Of a DNA stretch of 64,000 nucleotides, positions 54,628 through 64,000 are shown one piece after another (position 1 is the stretch's first letter; every line of letters starts with the position of its first letter). This DNA is from DATAXI01 sp963756185 (GTDB lineage: Bacteria > Verrucomicrobiota > Verrucomicrobiia > Chthoniobacterales > Chthoniobacteraceae), in assembly GCA_963756185.1 (NCBI GenBank), contig CAVWMS010000015.1:712517-776516 (forward strand), given 5' to 3'. Under the pieces are notes generated by a model. That model did not search any database, had not been told where the DNA came from, and worked only from the letters and a program-made list of their open reading frames with translations. Both the position numbers and the translations under genes were made by a program.

Positions 54628-56089
54628 ATGAGTGATGACCGCGACGCCGATCCGCTGACGCTGGCGCGCGACCTGATCCTGCGCCCGAGCGGCCTGGACG
54701 ACGGCCGCCTCGACCGCGTGTTCGGCGAGGTGCTCGCGCCACTCGGTGGACTTCGCCGACCTGTACTTCCAGCTCACGCACCAGGAGTCCTGGTCGCTCG
54801 AGGACGGCATCGTCAAGGACGGCAGCGCCAGCATCGAGCAGGGCGTCGGCGTGCGTGCGCTCGCCGGCGAGAAGACCGGCTTCGCCTACTCCGACGAGAT
54901 CGTGCTGCCGGCGCTCGACGAGGCCTCGCGCGCCGCGCGCGCCATCGCCGCTGCAGGGCGGCCAGCGCGCGTGCAGCGCCTGGCACGCGCAGGCGCGGGC
55001 ATCAGCTGTACCTGCCGCACGATCCGGCCGCGGCGCTCGCCACGCGCCGAGAAGGTCGCCTGGCTCGAGCGCGTCGATCGCGAGGCGCGCCGCATCGATC
55101 CGCGCGTGGTGCACGTCAGGCGAGCGTGCGTGGCGGTGCACGAGGTGGTGCTGATCGCCACCAGCGACGGGGAGCTCGCCGCGGACGTGCGGCCGCTGGT
55201 GCGCTTCAACGTCTCGGTGCTGGTCGAGCAGAACGGCCGGCGCGAGCAGGGCTATGCCGGCGCCGGCGGGCGCTACTCGCTCGCCGAGCTGGTCGCCGGC
55301 GAACGACCGCTCGCGCTGGCGCGCGAGGCGGTGCGCCAGGCGCTGCGTCAACCTCGAGGCGGTGCCGGCGCCCGCGGGCACCATGACGGTGGTGCTCGGC
55401 CCGGGCTGGCCGGGCATCCTGCTGCACGAGGCCATCGGTCACGGCCTCGAGGGCGACTTCAACCGCAAGGGCACCTCGGCGTTCGCCGAACCGCATCGGC
55501 GAGCGCGTGGCCGCGCCCGAGTGCACGGTGGTGGACGACGGCACGCTGTCGCGCCGCCGCGGCTCGCTCAACATCGACGACGAGGGCACGCCCACCCACT
55601 GCACCACGCTCATCGAGAACGGCGTGCTGCGCGGCTACATGCAGGATCGCCTCAACGCGCGCCTCATGGGCGTGGCGCCGACCGGCAACGGCCGGCGCGA
55701 GTCGTTCGCGCACATGACGCTGCCGCGCATGACCAATACCTACATGCGCCCGGGGCCGCACGCGCCCGCGGAGATCATCGCCTCCGTCGAGCGCGGCATC
55801 TACGCGGTCAACTTCGGCGGCGGCCAGGTGGACATCACCTCGGGCAAGTTCGTGTTCTCGGCGAGCGAGGCGTACGCCGATCGAGAACGGTCGGATCGGC
55901 ACGCCGCTCAAGGGCGCGACGCTGATCGGCAACGGCCCGGACGTGCTGACGCGCGTCTCGATGGTCGGCAACGACCTGAAGCTCGACGACGGCGTCGGCA
56001 CCTGCGGCAAGGACGGCCAGAGCGTTCCGGTGGGGGTCGGCCAGCCGACGCTGCGCATCGACGCACTCACCGTCGGCGGCACCGCCTGA
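54628..56089 (+). CDS. tldD: Metalloprotease TldD
   Basis: It starts MSDDRDADPLTLARDLILRP. The active site is LLHEAIGHGLEGDFN (HExxxH). Further family text includes ESWSLEDGIVKDGSASIEQG, PGWPGILLHEAIGHG, FAHMTLPRMTNTYMRPGPHA and the C-terminal ATLIGNGPDVLTRVSMVGND with GTCGKDGQSVPVGVGQPTLR. TldD forms a heterodimer with TldE/PmbA that cleaves modified or unfolded peptides; the partner gene is at 60,314. Frame changes lie near 54,745, 54,995, 55,350, 55,490 and 55,880. Confidence 0.94.
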
Positions 56090-56206
56090 GGCCACCTCGG
56101 CAGCGCATGGCGCGTCGCTGCCGGGCGACATAATGACGCAGGCTGCCGAAGCTGTGATCCTCCACACGTCGCAACCGGGCGCGACCTTTTACCGTGCAGG
56201 CCAGTC

Positions 56207-56400
56207 GTGAGCGCAAGCGTGAGGAACAAAGCGATGTTGATGGAAGAAGCCACTGCTGAGGTACCCCAGCTGCAACTGCCGGCCGACCTGTTGGCCGAGG
56301 TGACGCCGCGCGCAAACAGGGCGGGCAGACCGACTTCCATGTCGACGGCTGGAAGCCCTCGCTGTTGGAGCGCGTCGCCCGCATGTTGGGTCTGAACTGA
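56207..56400 (+). CDS. Putative small acidic-start protein, uncertain
   Basis: A frame with ATG at 56,234 (or GTG at 56,207) reads MLMEEATAEVPQLQLPADLL AEV in-frame. With one base change near 56,312 it continues TDFHVDGWKPSLLERVARML and ends GLN, stop TGA at 56,400. The joined text looks protein-like, but I know no homologue. It is the only candidate in the 400-base gap between tldD and the next membrane protein gene. Confidence 0.3.
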
Positions 56401-56490
56401 GCGGCAAACTTTCCTGACGCACTGCACTGGCTGCACGGCAGCGTCAATTCCAACCGACAGTCCTGACGCGCCCGCCCCTGACGCGCTACG

Positions 56491-56751
56491 ATGCACGTCA
56501 TGGCGCGCCACATCCCGCACCTTTCCCGCCCCGTATACGAGGGCCTGCCCTGGGCTTACATAATGTTCGGCCTGGCGGCGCTCATCGCCAGCTACCTGCT
56601 GGCGGCCCGCGGCGCATTGAGCCTCGTGGTCGGGGTGCTGGGGCTTGCGTGCGTGCTCGGCGGGGTGGTGGTGTTGCTGCGCCGCCGCGATTACCGCGCG
56701 CTGCGCGCGCGCTACGCGGACCCGGACTCCCTGGGCAACGACGAGTCCTGA
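56491..56751 (+). CDS. Small two-helix membrane protein
   Basis: An 86-residue intact frame begins MHVMARHIPHLSRPVYEGLP (MARHIP may be the true start). Two close membrane helices follow (AYIMFGLAALIASYLLA and LSLVVGVLGLACVLGGVVVL), then a basic loop RRRDYRALRARYADPDSLG. The function is unknown. It is convergent with the ATPase-FHA gene; the two stop codons lie 6 bases apart. Confidence 0.65.
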   Translation: MHVMARHIPHLSRPVYEGLPWAYIMFGLAALIASYLLAARGALSLVVGVLGLACVLGGVVVLLRRRDYRALRARYADPDSLGNDES

Positions 56752-56757
56752 AGCGCG

Positions 56758-58102
56758 TTAGCGCACCGCGCGGCGCGTCCAGCGCGCCTGCGCATCCTCG
56801 GCGTCTGCTCCGCGTCCTCGGCGGGCGCGCGCCATCGCTCGTCGCGCGCCGGCGCCGGCGCCGCCTCGGGCTGCACCCCGGGCACGGTGTCGGTGAAGGC
56901 GCCGCGCGTGCGCGCGGCGCGCTCGTCCACGTAGATCAGCTCGTGCTTGCCGACCAGCACCACGTCGCCGTCGTTGAGGTAGTGGCGGCGCACGCGGTTG
57001 GATTTCACGTAGATGCCGTTGGTGCTGTTGAGGTCCTCGATCACGCACGAGTTCTGCGTGGTGATCACCTGGCAGTGATGGCGGCTGATGAAGCGGCTGT
57101 CGATCTGCACATCGTTATCGGGGGTGCGGCCGACGATCAGCCGCCCGGGCTGCAGCGGCACTTCCTGCACGGTGCGCCCGTCGGTCGCCACCAGCAGGTG
57201 GCCGAGCGCGGTGGCCGCCTCGCGGTCGGCCGCCGCGCGCAGCAGCGGCGGCGCGCTCGGACAGGCGCTGCTGATGCGCGCCGCGCGCGGCGTACTCCAG
57301 CCACTGCAGCTCCTGCACCGCGCTGGCGACGTCGGCGCGCGTCACCACGCCGCGGTCGGCGGTGTAGGCGGCCATCATCGCGGTGTCGCACAGCGTGTTG
57401 ATGAGCCGCGGCACGCCGCCGCAGTAGCGGAAGATCTCCGCGAAGGTGTCCGCGGCAAACAGCTCGCGGTCGCCGGCGCCGGCGACTTCCAGGCGATGCT
57501 GGACGTAGGCCTGCGTCTCCGCCTCCGAGAGCGTCTGCAGGTGAAAGCGCAGCCGCACGCGCTGCGTGAGCTGCTCGAGCTCGGGGGCATCGAGCTTGTC
57601 GTTGAGCTCGGGCTGCCCGGCGAGGATGATGCGCAGCACCTTCTCCTTGGTGGTCTCGACGCCGGAGAGCATGCGGATCTCCTCCAGCACGCGCATGGAC
57701 AGGTTCTGCGCTTCGTCGACGATCAGCAGCACCTTGCGCCCGGCCGCGTACTGCTCGATGAGGAAGTTATTGAGCGTGCTGATCAGCTCGGCCTTGCGCA
57801 TCTTGAAGGGCGAGAAGCCGAACTGCACCAGCACCGCCTGCAGGAAGTCGATCGGCCGACACCTGCGTCTGGTTGATCTGCGCCACCACCACGTCCGCCG
57901 GCACTTCCTTGAGGAAGGACTCGATCAGGGTGGTCTTGCCCGAGCCGATCTCGCCGGTGATCACCACGAAGCCGTCGGTGAACCAGATGGTCGACTCCAT
58001 GTACGCCTTGGCGCGGGCGTGTTGCTTCGACAGGTACAGGAATTGCGGGTCCGGGCTTAGGCGGAACGGCAACTCCTTGAGTTTGAAGGGCTCCAGGTAC
58101 AT
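56758..58102 (-). CDS. ExeA/GspA-type AAA ATPase fused to an FHA domain
   Basis: The N-terminal MYLEPFKLKELPFRLSPDPQ is the ExeA-type start. Walker A is GEIGSGKTTLIESFLKEV and Walker B is KVLLIVDEAQNLSMRVLEEI; the C-terminal AAA lid has YCGGVPRLINTLCDTAMMAA. After a frame change near 57,260 an FHA domain follows: GRTPDNDVQIDSRFISRHHC and IEDLNSTNGIYVKSNRVRRH (the GR, SRxH and STNG contacts for phosphothreonine). The end is uncertain: the frame with stop TAA at 56,758 is most natural. Such ATPases serve secretion or exopolysaccharide systems. The FHA fusion suggests control by Ser/Thr phosphorylation. Confidence 0.82.
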
Positions 58103-58123
58103 GGCTGTGGCTCACGACCGATG

Positions 58124-59238
58124 TTACGGGATGCGTACGTCCACGGCCAATTCATCCAGCAGGCGCTGCGCACGCGCGTCGCGCCGCGCCGCGGTCGGCT
58201 CGACGAGCGTGCAATGGCCGACCTTGCGCCCGGCCCGCGGCTGCTTGCCGTAGTCGTGCAGGTGCACGCCCGGCATGGCCAGCAGCGCCGCGCGCGCGCG
58301 GCAGGCGGCCGATGAGATTGATCATGGCGGAGTAGCCGCGCGGCTGCGTGGCGCCGAGCGGCAGATCGAGGATGGCGCGCAGGTGATTCTCGAACTGGCT
58401 GGTGACCGCGCCCTCGATGGTCCAGTGGCCGGAGTTATGCACGCGCGGCGCCATCTCGTTGGCGATCAGCCGGCCGCGCTGCACGAAGAACTCGATGGTG
58501 AGGATGCCGGTGTAATGGAAGTGCCGCAGCACCCGCCGCAGGTAACCGGCGGCGCGCCGCTGCCAGCTGCGGCGGACCGAAGGGCGCGCGCGTCAGCCGC
58601 AGGACGCCGCGCGCCGTGCACGTTGCCGCACAGCGGGTAGACGGCGATCTCGCCGCTCACGCTGCGCGCGCCGATGATCGACACCTCGCAGTCGAACGGC
58701 ACGAATTCCTCGTACAGCAGCGGCACCGCCGCCGAGCGTGCGCCACGCCTGCGTCGGCCTGCGCCGCCGTGCGCACCACGGCCTGGCCCTTGCCGTCGTA
58801 ACCGAGCCGGCGCGTCTTGAGCACCCCGGGCATGCCGACCGCGGCGATGGCGCGCGCGAGCGCGGCGCGCCGAGCCGACGGCGCGCCAGCGCGTGGTGGG
58901 GATGCCGAGCCGCTCGAACAGGCGCTTCTCGGCGACCCGGTCCTGGCCGGCGGCGAGCGCCGCGACCGGCGGGCAGATGCGCGCGCCGGTGCTGCCGCGA
59001 GGCGGCCGCGAGGTGTGCCACCGACACGTTCTCCCAGTCGAAGGTGATCACCTCGCAGCGACGCGCCAGCCGCGCGAGCAGCCGGCGGTCGGTGAACGCG
59101 CCGCTGCAGCAGCGGCGCGACCTGGCCGGCGGGCGCATCGCGTGCCGGGTCGAGGCACAGGAAATCCAGTCCCAGCGGGTAACCCGCCAAAGCGAGCATG
59201 CGGCCGAGCTGGCCGGCGCCCACGATGCCGACCGTCAT
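58124..59238 (-). CDS. purK: 5-(carboxyamino)imidazole ribonucleotide synthase
   Basis: It starts MTVGIVGAGQLGRMLALAGY with the PurK GAGQLGRM motif, followed by FLCLDPARDAPAGQVAP. ATP-grasp text continues in shifted frames: TRRLGYDGKGQAVVR, YEEFVPFDCEVSIIGARSVS, RHFHYTGILTIEFFVQRGRL and NEMAPRVHNSGHWTIEGAVT. The end, LLDELAVDVRIP-TAA, is read at 58,124. PurK carboxylates AIR with ATP and bicarbonate. At least six frame changes occur. The start overlaps the purE stop (ATGA), a normal purE-purK pair. Confidence 0.9.
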
Positions 59239-59745
59239 GAGCGCGAAGGCGCGCGCGGATCAGGATGGCCGAGCACGCCGGCCGTCTGCCGTTCGCGAAA
59301 GGCCTCGAGCGCGGCTGGCAATGGCGGGGTGCTTGTTGGCGAGGATCGCCGCGGCGCACAGCGCCGCGTTGGTGGCGCCCGCAGCGCCGATGGCGAAGGT
59401 CGCCACCGGTACGCCGGCCGGCATCTGCACGATCGACAGCAGCGAATCGAGACCGCCGAGCGACTTCGACTGCACCGGCACGCCGAGCACCGGCAGGATG
59501 GTCTTGGCGGCGGTCATGCCGGGCAGGTGCGCCGCGCCACCGGCGCCCGCGATCAGCACTTCCAGGCCGCGCGCGCGCGCGCCGGCGGCGTATTCGAACA
59601 GCAGGTCGGGCGTGCGGTGCGCGGACACCACGCGCACCTCGTAGGCGATGGCGAGCTTGTCCAACAGTTCGGCGGCCGCCTGCATCGTCTCCCAGTCGGA
59701 CGCGGAGCCCATGATGATGCCGACCAGCGGTTTCACTGCGGTCAT
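59235..59745 (-). CDS. purE: N5-carboxyaminoimidazole ribonucleotide mutase
   Basis: It starts MTAVKPLVGIIMGSASDWET with the GSxSDW motif, then VRVVSAHRTPDLLFEYA, GLEVLIAGAGGAAHLPGMTA and VPVQSKSLGGLDSLLSIVQM, all PurE active-site regions. One frame change near 59,320 precedes the C-terminus (ALEAFRERQTAGV-like). It converts N5-CAIR to CAIR. The start overlaps the end of yjgA and the stop overlaps the purK start. Confidence 0.93.
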
Positions 59746-60253
59746 TGTAGCGAACAATGCGCGCAGAGCGCGAAACAACTCGCGCGCCGCCGCGCCGCCG
59801 GCGCCGCGCTCGCGTTCGCTGCGCGCCGCCTCGATGCGTCGTGCCCACTCGGCATCGTCGAGCTGTGGATGCCAGCGCTTGAGCTCCGCGAGCGCCGGCG
59901 CCCCTTCCGCGAGCAGTCGCTCGCGCCAGTTTTCCAGGCGTTTGAAGCGCTCGCTCTCCTCGGCCGCCCGGGCGCTGTGCGCGTTGAGCGCCGCCTGCAG
60001 CGGCGCGAGATCCACCGCGCGCATCAGCTTGCCGATGTACTGCCGCTGGCGCGCCGCGGCCGCGCGGCTGGCGATGCTGCGCGCGGCGCGGATCGCCTCG
60101 GCGAGCGGCTCGGGCAGGGCGAGCGCGGCGAGCTGCGCCTCGGGGAGGCGCACCAGCTGCTCGCCGAGCTCCTGGGCCGCGTGCGCGGCGCGCTTGCGCG
60201 CGCTCTTGCTTGGGCGGTCCTCGCCCTCATCATCGTCGGCGATCGTCGCTCAC
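59743..60253 (-). CDS. yjgA: Ribosome-associated protein YjgA (DUF615)
   Basis: The text EDRPSKSARKRAAHAAQELG, then LVRLPEAQLAALALPEPLAE, RQRQYIGKLMRAVDLAPLQA and FKRLENWRERLLAEG is typical of YjgA/DarP, which binds the 50S subunit during assembly. The N-terminus is frameshifted; the start is probably the GTG at 60,253 (SDD...). The end is inferred to be the TGA overlapping the purE ATG, since the open frame otherwise fuses into purE. It is divergent from pmbA, its usual neighbour. Confidence 0.85.
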
Positions 60254-60313
60254 CGCGGTCGCTCACTCGTGTACACTCTACGACACGCCACGCGAGCCAA
60301 GCTTAGCCGAACG

Positions 60314-61680
60314 ATGAACGCAGTTACCCCGCAACCCGACCCGCCCGCAGTGACCCGCGGGCGCAACTCGCCGAGGTCGCCGCGCTCGCCCTCGAGGAGG
60401 CGAATCGCCAGGGCGCCTCGCAGTGCGAGGCGGACGCCTCGGTGAGCCAGGGGCTTGTCGGTGAGCGTGCGGCTGCGCGAGGTCGACACGGTCGAGTACC
60501 AGCGCGATCGCGGACTCGGAGTCACGGTGTACTTCGGCAAGCGCAAGGGAGCGGCGAGCACCGCGGACCTGGGGCCCGCGGCGGTGCGCGAGACCGTCGC
60601 CAAGGCCTGCGCCATCGCCCGCTATACCGCCGAGGATCCGTACGCGGGGCTGGTCGAGCCGGAGGCGCTGGCGCGCGACATCCCCGACCTGGATCTCGAT
60701 CATCCCTGGGAGCTCACCCCGGAGCGCGCCATCGAGCTGGCGCGCGAGTGCGAAGCGGCGGGCCTCGCGGTGGATCCGCGCGTCAGCAACTCCGAGGGCG
60801 CCGCCGTCAGCAGCCAGCGGCACAGCGGCGTGTACGGCAACTCGCTCGGCTTTCTCGGCGGCTACTCCAGCACCAGCCATTCGCTCAGCTGTGCGCTGCT
60901 CGCGCAGCAGGACGAGGACATGCAGCGCGACTACTGGTACAGCATCGCGCGCGATGCCAGCGAGCTCGGCGACGCCGCACTCATCGGGCGCACCGCCGGG
61001 CAGCGCGCGCTCGCGCGCCTCGGCGCGCGGCGCCTCGCGACGCGCAAGGCGCCGGTGGCCTTCACCCCCGACGTGGCGCGCGGGCTGTTCCGGCATTTCA
61101 TCGGCGCCATCAGCGGCACCAGCCAGTACCGCAAGTCCTCGTTCCTGCTGAATGCCGCCGGCGAGCAGGTCTTTCCGGACTTCCTCGACATGCAGGAGCG
61201 GCCGCACATCCTGAAGGGGCTCGCCAGCGCGCCGTTCGACCAGGAGGGAGCCGCGACGCACGAGCGCGAGCTGGTGAGCGCCGGCGTGCTCGAGCGGTTA
61301 CGTGCTCGGCAGCTATTCCGCGCGGCGCCTCGGGCTCAAGACCACCGGCAACGCCGGCGGCGTCCACAATCTCATCGTCACGAGCCGCCACGGCGGGCTC
61401 GCGCCCGCGGCGTTCCTCGCGCGCCTGCACACCGGGCTGCTGGTGACCGAGCTGATGGGGCAGGGCGTGAACGGGGTGACCGGCGATTACTCGCGCGGCG
61501 CGAGCGGCTTCTGGGTGGAGAACGGCGTCGATCGCCTACCCGGTGCACGAGATCACCATCGCCGGCAACCTCAAGCCGATGTACCGCGACATCGTCGCGC
61601 TGGGCGACGATCTCGACGTGCGCGGCGGCATCCGTACCCCGTCGCTGCTGATCGGCGAGATGACCATCGCGGGGGAGTAA
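60314..61680 (+). CDS. pmbA: Metalloprotease-like subunit PmbA (TldE)
   Basis: It starts MNAVTPQPDPPAVTR. The family text follows: VSVRLREVDTVEYQRDRGLG, VTVYFGKRKGAASTADLGP, YTAEDPYAGLVEPEALA, LGLKTTGNAGGVHNLIVTSR and TELMGQGVNGVTGDYSRGAS. Near the C-terminus is the pattern AYPVHEITIAGNLKPMYRDI. PmbA is the non-catalytic partner of TldD in peptide processing. Frame changes lie near 60,360, 60,457, 61,300, 61,325 and 61,530. Confidence 0.94.
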
Positions 61681-61690
61681 GGCGGCTTGT

Positions 61691-63044
61691 TCAGCGCCCG
61701 GAGGTCAGGCGCGTCGTCAGGTGCAGCGCCGGGCGCGGCGCCTCATCGACCAGGTCCCGCAGCGTGAGGTTGGCGCAGCGGCTGCGCCACGCCTCTTCCA
61801 CGCTCTCCAGCAGGCGGTCCACCGGCGGGATCGGCAGGTGGCGCGGGGCGACGTGCCCGCTGCGCTGGTTGCGCGCGATGTCGAGGATCTCGTGTACGTC
61901 GATGCGCGAGATGTCGCGCGCCGGCACCAGCTCGTCGTAGTCCGTCACGATCAGCAGTCCCGCCCGCTCGAGCGTCGCCGCCATCTGCGCCACGGCGATA
62001 CCGGGCAGCCCGAGCTCGTTGGCGAGGCCGTTCACGCGTCCAGCGCCGCCCGCCGGCCACGTGCGAGCGTCCCACGAAGTACATGAGCTTGAGCGCGAGC
62101 TGCTCGAGCTCGACGCTCGACAGGCGCAACTGCTGCAAGCCGAGCCGCAGGTAGCTCGGGTTCTGCACGTAGAACGACAGCTGCGCGCCGGCGAGCAGGA
62201 TCAGCCAGCCGAAGTAGGTCCACAGCAGCGCCGCCACCACGAAGGCGAAGCCCGCGTACACAATGGTGAGGCGCGTGGAATAGACCACGAGGGCGGTGAA
62301 CATCTTGCCGATCGCCGCCCACAGCACCCCGCCGACGACCGCCCCGGTGAGCGCGGCGCGCCACTGCACGCGCGTGTTGGGCACCAGCATGTAGAGCGCG
62401 GTGAAGAATGCGGTCACCATCGCGTAGGGCGCAAGGCTGATGCCGGTGCCGCGCAGGCGCTGCAGCAGCGGCAGGCGCACCATCTCCTGCACCGGCGCGC
62501 TGGCGAGGGCGGCGTGCGACACCCCGACGAAGGCCACCAGCAGCACCGGACCTGCGATCAGCAGCGTGGTGTACTCGGCGATGCGGCGCGCGAAGCTGCG
62601 CGGCTGGTCCACGTGCCAGAGGAAATTGAAGCTGTCCTCGACCTTCTTGATGGTGCCGACCAGCGTCCAGGCGAGCAGCGCCAGTCCCACCGAGCCCACC
62701 ACGCCGCTGCTCACGCGGTGCGCGAACTGCACGACGCGGCCGGTGAGCTCGGTCGCCGCGGCGCCGCCCACCGGGCGGAAGAACTCGTAGACGATCGGCT
62801 CGATGTCGCGGTGGCCGCCGAAGATCCTGAGAATGGAAAGACTGAAGGCGAGCAGCGGGATCAGCGACAGCAGCGTGGTGTACACCAGCCCCATGGCCCG
62901 CAGGTTGATCTCCCCGCGCGCCAGGTCGCGTACCACCGCGTACGGATAGCGCAGCAGACGCAGCGTCGCCCCCAGTACCCCGGGACGGTCCGATGCCGGG
63001 CCGAAGAAGCACCAGTCGAGGAACGTCCAGATGCGCGCCCACAT
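61691..63044 (-). CDS. YihY/BrkB-type membrane protein with C-terminal winged-helix domain
   Basis: About 450 residues. MWARIWTFLDWCFFGPASDR leads into six membrane helices with family motifs RAMGLVYTTLLSLIPLLAFS, GTIKKVEDSFNFLWHVDQPR and LRLTIVYAGFAFVVAALLWT, YFGWLILLAGAQLSFYVQNP. After a frame change near 62,045 comes a soluble domain (VNGLANELGLPGIAVAQMAA, LERAGLLIVTDYDELVPARD) of winged-helix type. The family was once misassigned as RNase BN; its real role is unknown. Confidence 0.87.
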
Positions 63045-63086
63045 GCGTTAAGGATACAGTGCGCGGCGCCTACCGTGCGGTGTTGC

Positions 63087-63894
63087 ATGTCGCCGAGCCA
63101 GGAATTCCCGCAGCGGATCGTGTGTCTCACGGAGGAGACCACCGAGACGCTGTACCTGCTGGGTGAGGACTGGCGCATCGTGGGTATCTCCGGCTTCACG
63201 GTACGTCCGCCGCGGGCGCGCCGCGAGAAGCCCAAGGTCTCCGCGTTCATCAGCGCGCACACCGAGCGCATCGTCGCGCTGCAGCCGGACCTGGTGCTCG
63301 GCTTCTCGGACCTGCAGGCGGACATCGCCGCGACACTGGTGCGCGCCGGCATCGAGGTGCACGTCTTCAACCAGCGCAGCGTCGCGGGCATCCTGCGCAT
63401 GATCCGCATGCTCGGCGGCATGATCGGCTGCGAGCAGCGCGCGGGCGCGCTGGCGCGCGAGCTCGAGGCGGGACTGGCGCAGCTGCAGGCGCAGGCCGCG
63501 CAGCTGCCGCGCCGCCCACGCGTCTACTTCGAGGAGTGGGACGATCCGCTGATCAGCGGCATCGGCTGGGTGTCGGAGCTCATCGCGCGTGGCCGGCGGC
63601 GAGGATTGCTTCCCGGAGCTCGCGCGGGCGTCGCTCGGGCGCGATCGCATCATCGCCGATCCGCTCGAGGTGGTGCGGCGCGCGCCGGACATCGTGCTCG
63701 GCTCCTGGTGCGGCAAGAAGTTCCAGGCGGCGAAGGTCGCCGCCCGCCCGGGCTGGCAGGCCGTCCCCGCCGTGCGCGACAACTGCCTGTGCGAGATCAA
63801 GTCATCGCTCATCCTGCAGCCGGGGCCGGCGGCGCTCACCGACGGGGTGCGCGCCATGCACGCCGTCATCGCGCAGTGGGCGCAGCGCGCTTAG
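63087..63894 (+). CDS. Cobalamin-binding-type (BtuF-like) periplasmic-fold protein without signal peptide
   Basis: The frame starts MSPSQEFPQRIVCLTEETTE and then TLYLLGEDWRIVGISGFTVR, ALQPDLVLGFSDLQADIAAT, and after a frame change near 63,596 GGEDCFPELARASLGRDRII, DIVLGSWCGKKFQAAKVAAR. This is the TroA/BtuF substrate-binding fold. No signal peptide or lipobox precedes it, so it may be cytoplasmic. No ABC transporter genes are adjacent. The ligand could be cobalamin or an iron chelate. Confidence 0.75.
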
Positions 63895-63897
63895 ACT

Positions 63898-64000
63898 TCA
63901 GCGGATGCCGCGGCGCTCGCGGACCAGCTCCCAGGCCTCGATGATCTGCTGCGTGCGCTGCTTGGCGTGCGCCAGCATCGACTCGGGCAGGCCGTTGGCT
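63898..64000 (-). CDS. djlA: DjlA-type co-chaperone, C-terminal fragment
   Basis: Only the last 33 residues are in the window: ANGLPESMLAHAKQRTQQII then EAWELVRERRGIR and stop TGA. This matches the end of the J domain of DjlA (usual text DKLVAxGLPPEMxxxAxxxxQxIxxAYExIR). DjlA is a membrane-anchored DnaJ-like protein. Its stop codon lies 3 bases from the stop of the convergent BtuF-like gene. Confidence 0.7.
   Translation of the reverse strand, partial: ANGLPESMLAHAKQRTQQIIEAWELVRERRGIR

Overview
The window is very probably a chimeric contig made of two unrelated genomes joined near position 38,990. The left part (1 to about 38,990) looks like a Verrucomicrobiota/PVC-type bacterium; this is inferred from the style of its gene families, not from a marker gene. 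The right part (about 38,990 to 64,000) is a gammaproteobacterium: leuS, lptE, holA, nadD, rsfS, rlmH, maf, rng, yhdP, nitrilase, tldD, yjgA and pmbA occur in their classical order. At the join a minus-strand beta-repeat protein loses its N-terminus and a plus-strand leucyl-tRNA synthetase starts in the middle of its reading frame. Both parts carry many single-base frameshifts inside well-conserved housekeeping genes (ilvD, hemW, pgsA, leuS, lptE, holA, tldD). I read these as uncorrected sequencing errors rather than pseudogenes, so many coordinates below span two or more reading frames.

Left part, region by region. 1-2,090: an S26-type signal peptidase homologue, an ECF sigma factor overlapping a small one-TM protein, and a decayed nucleotidyltransferase module with two paralogous short proteins. 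2,097-4,941: a small island between a tRNA-Arg(CCG) gene and a copy of that tRNA's 3' half, holding a broken rolling-circle-type Rep gene and small unknown genes. 5,487-15,001: metabolic genes (FAD oxidoreductase, HemW, acetate-type symporter with its DUF485 partner, a TMTC-like membrane/TPR protein, an acetyltransferase, ilvD). 15,098-16,215: an IS1595-type remnant and a DUF2335 gene pair. 16,387-21,198: type IV pilus motors pilB-pilT-pilB, separated by unusual heptad-repeat elements. 22,174-29,138: a complete Nit1C-type cluster (nitrilase, radical SAM, flavoprotein, GNAT, AIR-synthase-like, two small proteins) with a LacI-type regulator embedded in it. 29,255-31,346: gnd and pgsA. 31,359-36,496: an exopolysaccharide operon (outer-membrane barrel, Wzc-like kinase, Wza-like exporter). 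Then tRNA-Gly(TCC) and the beta-repeat protein.

Right part. 38,991-54,618 is mostly one dense forward block: LPS assembly and aminoacylation, a TonB-dependent receptor, DNA polymerase III delta, NAD synthesis, ribosome silencing and 23S rRNA methylation, nucleotide quality control, RNase G, the YhdP envelope protein and an amidase. It continues with tldD/pmbA, which process modified peptides, and a reverse block with an ATPase-FHA fusion, purK-purE and yjgA. The window ends with a YihY-type membrane protein, a cobalamin-binding-type protein and the end of a DnaJ-like gene (djlA).

The items most worth checking are the AATTCGA heptad repeats placed directly before start codons of genes without a Shine-Dalgarno site, the Nit1C cluster with its LacI regulator, and the tRNA-Arg island.
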